Below, piece after piece: positions 59,136-64,000 of a DNA stretch of 64,000 bases. Every line of letters begins with the position of its first letter. Position 1 is the stretch's first letter. A program made the position numbers and the translations under genes. Origin of the DNA: Rhodobacter sp. (lineage in GTDB: Bacteria; Pseudomonadota; Alphaproteobacteria; Rhodobacterales; Rhodobacteraceae). The stretch is from positions 11,504 through 75,503 of the forward strand of contig JADJAB010000016.1 in assembly GCA_016704435.1 (NCBI GenBank), given 5' to 3'. The notes beneath the pieces are model-generated. The model saw nothing but the letters and a program-made list of their open reading frames with translations, was not told where the DNA came from and did not search any database.

Positions 59136-59545
59136 TCGGGCTGGATACCAATGTGCTGGTCCGCTTTCTGGTGCAGGATGACCCAGAGCAGGCGGCAGCG
59201 GCCACGGCGCTGATTGTGGGCCTGACCGAGACCGAACCTGGCTTTGTCTGCCGCGAGGTACTGGTGGAACTGGTCTGGGTGCTGGAACGCGCCTATGGCA
59301 TGACGCGGGCGGACATAGCCTTTGCGCTGGACCGGCTTCTGGAGGCGCGCGAGTTGGTCGTCGAGGCCGCCAGATCGCGGTTGCCATCGCCGCGGACCGC
59401 TTCCGCAAGGGCGGTGCGGGGTTCTCCGGACCAGATGGTGGCGCTGGCCGGGGAGGGCGCCGGCTGCCGCGAAACGGCAAGTTTCGACCGCAAGGCTGCG
59501 GGTATCCCGGGGATGTGGCTTCTGGGGACGAATCCGGACCATTGA
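59132..59545 (+). pseudogene. vapC: PIN-domain toxin (VapC type) with compensating frameshifts
   Basis: GTG 59132 overlaps the antitoxin stop. The start VIGLDTNVLVRFLVQDDPEQ holds the first PIN Asp, and CREVLVELVWVLERAYGM holds the Glu. In the middle (about 59373-59435) the translated sequence is out of register, while the proper residues IAVAIAADRFRKGGAGFS appear in the neighbouring frame. The original frame then returns (DQMVALAGEGAGCRETASFD, third and fourth acidic residues) to a stop at 59545. A pair of compensating indels therefore scrambles about 20 residues. Activity is uncertain. Confidence 0.72.
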
Positions 59546-59610
59546 CAGGCGCCTGGCAGGGGTTTTGCCACTATCCTTTCCCACAAATCCCTGTTCAACG
59601 CAACACCCAT

Positions 59611-59627
59611 GATAAGGCGGACTTATC
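59611..59627. promoter_or_regulatory. Operator-like dyad upstream of the HTH protein gene
   Basis: GATAAG (59611-59616) and CTTATC (59622-59627) form a perfect inverted repeat with a five-base centre, followed by TGTAA direct repeats at 59631 and 59641, one helical turn apart. It lies 55-80 bases before the candidate start at 59692, in the only likely promoter of that gene. Confidence 0.45.
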
Positions 59628-59691
59628 GTGTGTAATGGAGTGTAAGAGATAGGGCTTGGGTGCTGTGCAAAAATCGCCGATAATGCGCAGC

Positions 59692-60861
59692 ATGAAATCA
59701 CCGCACCTACGCAGATTGACAGCTTCCGACGAGACCGAAGGCCTTTCCGGGCCCTATGACGGGGCAGAGCCCGAGGATCCGTGGTTCTTGCCGGAAGCGG
59801 CGGAAGACCCGGAGCCCGCGCCCTTTGCGCCGCGCCGGGAACGGCTGATCTTCGAGCCGGAGGAATGGCGGGACGCCGAGGGGGTCCGGGCGGCGGATCT
59901 GGCGGCGCTTTGCCATGACGCCGGGCGGTTGGCCGAACGATTGGAGGCGCCGCCCGGCGGGGCGGAGCGGCTGGCCTTGCAGGAAGCGGCATCGCTCAGT
60001 TGGTGGTCGGGCGACCGGATCGGGGCGGATCGGCTGGGGCTCTGGCTGGCCCTGCGGCTGGGCGCCACCGGCGAGGACGCGCCGGGAGTGGCGCGGGCGG
60101 CATGGGCGGCGCGGCGGCTTGGGGCGGCACGACCCCGGGCGGGAGACTGGGGCACGGTGATCGGCGGGCACCTGGGGCTGTCGGGTGAAGATCGGGTTGG
60201 CGACCCGAGCCGGGTAGGACAGACGGGTTTGGATCATCTGGCCGCGGCCGAAAGCCGATCAGAGGCGGCGCTGGACCATCTGGCCGACACCTGCGAGGGG
60301 CTGGAGCCGATGGCGGGGCTGTCGCCGGTCACCCTGGGCTGCCTGGGGTTCCATCTGTGGCGGATGCCGGACCCCGCGCCACCGGACGCGTTGCCGGCCG
60401 ACCCGCGCGTCCGCGAGGTCGAAGCGGCGGTGCTGGGTGCCCGGCTGGCGGCGGGCTTCGGGGCAGGGCAGGGCCTGCTGTTCCTGCCGCTGACGCTGAC
60501 CGGGTTTTCCGCGCTGACCGCCTCCGGCCCGGCCGAGCGGCGGCTGTCGGCCTGGATCGCCGGGGCGCATCAGGCCACGTTATCGGCCCTGCTCTTGCTG
60601 AAACGGCTGTCGGACTGGCAAGCCGCGGCAGCGCAGGCCACCGCCGATCTGTCAGGTCGCACCCCGGCCCGGCTGATCGCCTGCCTCGCCCGCTGGCCGC
60701 TGGTCTCGGCGCCGCTGGCCGAAGCGGAAACCGGGGCCAGCCGCGCCGCCGTGCAGCGCAACCTGGATCTGCTGGTGGCAAGAGGATTGGCGCGGGAAGA
60801 TACAGGGTCTGGGCGGCAGGGGTGTGAGGCGTGGCTAAACGATACAAGCCAGCACGGCTAG
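59692..60861 (+). CDS. Hypothetical protein with C-terminal winged HTH (DUF1612-like)
   Basis: ATG 59692 is preferred; ATG 59683 and TTG 59656 are in frame. The product has about 389 residues. The C-terminal 60 residues look like a DNA-binding domain: RLIACLARWPLVSAPLAEAE, TGASRAAVQRNLDLLVARGL, then a wing and WLNDTS. The central part is alpha-helical and alanine/leucine-rich with no catalytic signature. This layout resembles rhizobial/rhodobacterial DUF1612-type proteins found on plasmids. Identification is tentative. It is preceded by a dyad that it could bind itself. Confidence 0.65.
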   Translation: MKSPHLRRLTASDETEGLSGPYDGAEPEDPWFLPEAAEDPEPAPFAPRRERLIFEPEEWRDAEGVRAADLAALCHDAGRLAERLEAPPGGAERLALQEAASLSWWSGDRIGADRLGLWLALRLGATGEDAPGVARAAWAARRLGAARPRAGDWGTVIGGHLGLSGEDRVGDPSRVGQTGLDHLAAAESRSEAALDHLADTCEGLEPMAGLSPVTLGCLGFHLWRMPDPAPPDALPADPRVREVEAAVLGARLAAGFGAGQGLLFLPLTLTGFSALTASGPAERRLSAWIAGAHQATLSALLLLKRLSDWQAAAAQATADLSGRTPARLIACLARWPLVSAPLAEAETGASRAAVQRNLDLLVARGLAREDTGSGRQGCEAWLNDTSQHG

Positions 60862-60987
60862 GCGCCGTCTTGAACAATCGGCACTACGAGAGACGCATGC
60901 TACGTCTCGGTCTGCGTCGTTTCCGGCTCACCGACGAAGCCTGGTCGAGACCACGATGCGCTGCTTCAAGCTGCCAGGAGGCGGGTC

Positions 60988-61353
60988 ATGACGTGCGACT
61001 TCGACGGGCAGGTGGTCGAACTGCAGATCAGGGATGCAATCATGAACCGTTTTTCGATCTTTGGGATCCGCAAACTCAACGCGCGGGATGAGGCTGTCCA
61101 CGGGAAGGGGAAACTCGACCTCAGGCTGATTTTTGCAACGGAGCCGACCCGCATCCGCCGACCTGCATATTCCCCCCCAAAGCAAAAAAGTCAGTGTTAC
61201 GGAACTCTATACGAATCGTTGACAGCGGGCAGTACGGTGGCCGACGATCAACCTCTGGTTTCATCAGAAATGCCGTCGGTTGTCGGAGGTGATCTTGGAA
61301 ATCAAGGCAATCGGCTCTTTCAAACCAACTGGCACAAGCCAGCACCAGCTTGA
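60988..61353 (+). CDS. Hypothetical protein
   Basis: ATG 60988 has a strong GGAGG ribosome site eight bases upstream, the best support for translation. The 121-residue product (MTCDFDGQVVELQIRDAIMN, RFSIFGIRKLNARDEAVHG) matches no family I recognise. It has no signal peptide or membrane helix. Its second half overlaps the next gene (61295) in another frame and may be out of register. It may belong with the downstream L,D-transpeptidase-like gene as an accessory or immunity protein, a guess from position. Confidence 0.4.
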   Translation: MTCDFDGQVVELQIRDAIMNRFSIFGIRKLNARDEAVHGKGKLDLRLIFATEPTRIRRPAYSPPKQKSQCYGTLYESLTAGSTVADDQPLVSSEMPSVVGGDLGNQGNRLFQTNWHKPAPA

Positions 61354-61958
61354 TTTTCCCGAGATTGGTCTCGAGTCGGGCGGTCGTGTGCCGATGCCCA
61401 CCTACACGCGTGTGCAATTCATAGATACCACGACTTTGCCGGATGGAAAGAAGCGTGATCGCTTCAGTGTCCAGGACTTTGAGTATCAAGGTCAGTTGGC
61501 CTATTCGACGCATACTGACAAGGGCACCTTGCTTATCGATCCTCCGCAATATTACGGGCCCTGCCTTGTGGTCTGGGACAAGGCGGCCGGCGAGGTCGTC
61601 GTCAGCGTTCCTTCGGATCCATTCGTGGCCAAAGTGAAAGCGAAGGCGGTGTCCGAACCAGGAGTGCCGGACGGCACGTTCGAGATCCGGCCTTGGCTGA
61701 ACAAGTCGAAGGAAGACGGGGATTTCGTGTGTGAATCCTACCAGGGAGACGCCCCCACGCATGCCACTGGTGGCAAATGACGAAATACGCGTCCAAGGAT
61801 ACTGTCTGCACCGCGGCAATGTCAGCGCGGGATGCATCAGCGTCCAGGAGGGCGGAAAGTGGGAGGAAATTTACAGGATCCTTTCGAAATGCAGGACAAG
61901 TGACGGCCGCTCGACCGGCGCCATCATAGTCAAAGGCCATACTAGCCTGACAAGCTGA
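61295..61958 (+). pseudogene. L,D-transpeptidase-like protein (Tlde1/DUF2778-like), frameshifted
   Basis: TTG 61295 lies five bases after GGAGG. The first frame reads IKAIGSFKPTGTSQHQLDFP and later GVPDGTFEIRPWLNK, a pattern like the lid of Tlde1/YkuD-type enzymes, and stops at 61780. Around 61745 the sequence continues in another frame as YCLHRGNVSAGCISVQEGG to a stop at 61958, supplying the His and the catalytic Cys of an LDT-like site. With the indel corrected it would be about 220 residues. Tlde1-type members cut peptidoglycan stems and can be interbacterial toxins. The match is motif-based and moderate. Confidence 0.5.
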
Positions 61959-62293
61959 CCGCGATTTATGCCGGTCAGGCTCTTATTCCGTCTCGGTACA
62001 GGAATGGCAGGCAAATTCAGAAACTGGGGCGCGCGTGGCGCCCTCTGTGAATGACACGAATCGAAATCTAGGCCTTGGAGCACTCTCCGAGCCTACGTCT
62101 GTATTGTCTTTGGTTGACACTAGTTGGTGGGGAAACATGTCGCGCAGTCGAGTTCCTTCACGACGCCCCATGTCTCCAGGATCATTCCGGATAAGTCGGC
62201 GCGGATTTCTGCAGGGCGGAAATTGCGACGCCCCTTCTGGCGAAGGCCAGTTTCGCTGGTGCCAGTGAGCATTCGGAAATCGATTTATCCTTC
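61959..62293. other. Region between L,D-transpeptidase-like and large hypothetical gene
   Basis: This 335-base stretch carries open frames that look like the beginning of the next protein broken by frameshifts. For example, SVQEWQANSETGARVAPSVN reads in one frame at about 62000-62050, and IATPLLAKASFAGASEHSEI reads in the frame of the next gene from about 62222. No independent gene was recognised. Confidence 0.35.
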
Positions 62294-63820
62294 GTGTGGA
62301 ATGACGACAGGACAAGGCTGTCGGTCATCCCTGTGATCCAGGCTCTTGGGACGGGGAACACGGGTCTTGTCGGCGCGCCCAGATTGCCGATGCCCGAGGA
62401 TCTCGATCTGCCTGCAAATCCCGCGCCCGAAAAGCCGTTGGCCTGGGAACTGGCAACCGAAAGTTTCGGGCCCGATGCGCGGTTCGTCCTGCGCAGACGC
62501 GGGGCGCAGGGGCTTGATCTGGGCGGATATACCCTGCGTGTCATTAACGCCAGCATGGGGCGTGTGACGGGCCGTCAGTTCGAGATCCTGTTTCGGCGTT
62601 TCCCCGAACGGGCGACAGGCGAAGGCAAGGAGGTCATCCGAACCCGATTTCGGGTCTCGGGAGTTACCGGCCTGTGGAGCAGCATGGACTCGCCCTCGGC
62701 CGTGAAAAGCTTCTCGCTTGGTGTCCGCGATCCACAGAACAACCTAGTACCAGGACCAGAGGGCGCCGCTGTGAACCTTGTCCTGCTCAGGCAGATGATC
62801 ACGGCGCAGGTCGGCCCTAATCTTGCGATCGGCCCGCCTCCGCAGCTTTCCCAGATCATCACCGTCGGTCAGGTTGAAAACACGTTTCGTCTTTTGTTCA
62901 ACGGTGTGATTGGCTTTGGCGGGATCAAGTCCTCGGCATTGGTACGCGTCGATTTCGGCTACGACTGCAATTGGACTGTCAAGGTGCCCTTGGCCAGCTC
63001 GGCCGCCATCGCGATGCGGCTGCTGAACCGGGACATCGCCTTCCGCACATTCACCTTTGGCTGGAGCAGGCCAACCAAAGACGCGGCCGGGCCGGAGCCG
63101 GCCTGGAAGCAGTTGCATGTGCAGGGAAATAGCGCTGACGTCCAGGAGCAGGACATCAACCTAGGCGGCACAAGCGGCCCAAGGGCGGTGCTTCGACCAT
63201 CGATCCCTTGCAGCATCCACCTGCGCGCTGTGACGACGGGCGACCAGACCGACTCGTCCGCGGCGGCGCCGGCGACCTACCTGACCGAAGCAGGGCTTGT
63301 GCTTCGCCGTGCCTGTCTGCTGCTGTCGGGCGTGCCGACCGAAGCCCTTGGTGAGTTGGACAATCTGCAGCTTCGTCTGCTGGCGCGTGTATCGGCCCCA
63401 CCGACCTTCGCGCCAGGCGAACCTGTGGAACACTCTGGAACGCTTACAATCGATGGCCATGCCGAGGATGCAGCCGCAGCGAAGACGGTTACATCGCCGA
63501 TCGGCAATCTGGAGATCGCCGTTCTGGCGGAACGCGAGACCAAGGCAGAGGACGCGAAAGAGCCCGCCTTGGACGAGCGGGCGGCGGTCTTCGCCGCGCG
63601 GGTACCAAGACCCGTGCTGATCGCCCAATCCTGGAAAGCCGGTCGGCGTGACCGCCCGACGACTGACTGGATCGAGTTGCATGCAAGGTTGACCCGCGCC
63701 GAACTAGCGCTGCCGGACGCCGAGTTCAGCCGGTTGCAATTCGAACCGACCGACTTACTGATTCACTACGCGCCGCAGTGTGGGCCCCGCCGAAGAGCCG
63801 CGACGGCGTTTTGCGGCTAG
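62294..63820 (+). CDS. Large hypothetical protein (probably N- and C-terminally frameshifted)
   Basis: The main open frame gives 508 residues of unfamiliar sequence: RLSVIPVIQALGTGNTGLVG, then FEILFRRFPERATGEGKEVI and EIAVLAERETKAEDAKEPAL. It has no signal peptide, membrane segment or recognisable catalytic motif. The frame is open upstream to about 62199 (ATPLLAKASFAGASEHSEID), so the true start lies earlier. Near 63775 the reading should switch frame, because WAPPKSRDGVLRLGDVSDRV continues elsewhere. Repetitive beta-rich composition would suit a structural or surface/injection component, but that is a guess. Confidence 0.45.
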   Translation: MWNDDRTRLSVIPVIQALGTGNTGLVGAPRLPMPEDLDLPANPAPEKPLAWELATESFGPDARFVLRRRGAQGLDLGGYTLRVINASMGRVTGRQFEILFRRFPERATGEGKEVIRTRFRVSGVTGLWSSMDSPSAVKSFSLGVRDPQNNLVPGPEGAAVNLVLLRQMITAQVGPNLAIGPPPQLSQIITVGQVENTFRLLFNGVIGFGGIKSSALVRVDFGYDCNWTVKVPLASSAAIAMRLLNRDIAFRTFTFGWSRPTKDAAGPEPAWKQLHVQGNSADVQEQDINLGGTSGPRAVLRPSIPCSIHLRAVTTGDQTDSSAAAPATYLTEAGLVLRRACLLLSGVPTEALGELDNLQLRLLARVSAPPTFAPGEPVEHSGTLTIDGHAEDAAAAKTVTSPIGNLEIAVLAERETKAEDAKEPALDERAAVFAARVPRPVLIAQSWKAGRRDRPTTDWIELHARLTRAELALPDAEFSRLQFEPTDLLIHYAPQCGPRRRAATAFCG

Positions 63821-64000
63821 GCGATGTGTCCGACAGGGTCCGCGCCCGTCTTGACCTGACGCGTGCTACTTTGGGCCGGACGCGGCACGGATCTGCTGGA
63901 GCCTGAAGTTCCGCTTTACCGACATATCGCTGGTCTGCCGCGGGCCGGTGACCGGAACTCGTCGCACTGTCCCCGCGTTGCCTGTCCTATGGGTCGACAG
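63821..64000 (+). other. Probable 3' continuation of the large hypothetical gene
   Basis: After the stop at 63820, protein-like sequence continues in other frames: GVLRLGDVSDRVRARLDLTR and then WSLKFRFTDISLVCRGPVTG, followed by RTVPALPVLWV to the window edge. Two frameshifts are needed to join them to the preceding frame. The gene runs out of the window. Confidence 0.35.

Noticed and set aside
1..64000. tRNA, rRNA and CRISPR arrays.
   Set aside because: No cloverleaf-like or rRNA segment and no regularly spaced direct repeats of CRISPR type were noticed on reading; a dedicated scan was not possible.

Overview
The window is GC-rich DNA with very short intergenic gaps, many ATGA-type start/stop overlaps and occasional TTG/GTG starts. 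It is packed with ABC uptake systems and carries a DnaA-like initiator next to parAB. These traits point to an alphaproteobacterium, most likely a Rhodobacterales/Rhodobacteraceae member (Paracoccus/Rhodobacter-like), and to an extrachromosomal replicon (large plasmid or chromid). Taxonomy is inferred from gene content; no rRNA, tRNA or CRISPR array was seen.

Layout. (1) 1-6.3 kb: a dipeptide-type ABC operon (minus strand: Tat-exported binding protein, two permeases, start of an ATPase), a 2OG-Fe(II) oxygenase and a divergent LysR regulator. (2) 6.3-7.0 kb: remnants of a LysR gene and a nucleoside deaminase meeting at a deletion junction. (3) 7.2-19.75 kb: a very long minus-strand run of about 15 genes: MaoC, a solute-binding-like protein without signal peptide, a class III CoA-transferase, a CUT1 sugar ABC importer, an enolase-superfamily acid-sugar dehydratase, a mutarotase, an RraA-like aldolase, a split UxaA dehydratase, an SDR, a truncated FAH hydrolase and an amidohydrolase. 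This looks like a non-phosphorylating deoxy-sugar/sugar-acid pathway with its importer. (4) 19.9-22.2 kb: divergent MaoC and Gfo/Idh/MocA genes, then a frameshifted IclR regulator. (5) 22.2-24.4 kb: a graveyard with an internally deleted IS66 transposase and remnants of a polyamine-type ABC importer. (6) 24.4-33.4 kb: a CUT2 (ribose-type) importer operon that includes a permease fused to a beta-propeller, a second propeller lactonase, an aminotransferase, a CMD protein and a quinone oxidoreductase. (7) 33.6-42.0 kb: LysR, RraA, M32 carboxypeptidase and a complete dpp-type operon. (8) 42.2-52.5 kb: a plus-strand operon: GntR regulator, creatininase-like amidohydrolase, ketopantoate-reductase-like protein, SDR, M20 peptidase, amidase and a polyamine-type ABC importer. 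(9) 52.5-60.9 kb: replicon backbone: dapF, DnaA-like initiator, candidate origin, parA-parB with four identical palindromes, SGNH hydrolase, tyrosine recombinase, decayed vapBC and an HTH protein. (10) 61-64 kb: poorly recognised genes, including a candidate L,D-transpeptidase-like (Tlde1/DUF2778-like) protein.

How it works together. Each catabolic block pairs its own importer with enzymes for the imported compound and usually a local regulator. In four importer operons a strong hairpin lies directly after the binding-protein gene, consistent with differential expression of binding protein over permease. The backbone at 53-57 kb would replicate and partition the molecule.

Recurrent single- or few-base frameshifts (IclR, DppA-like, amidase at a C9 run, SGNH, VapB, VapC, 61-64 kb genes) are a striking property of the window. 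Some are clearly decay, since they sit with truncations and an IS remnant. Others could be sequencing error, and raw reads are needed to separate the two.
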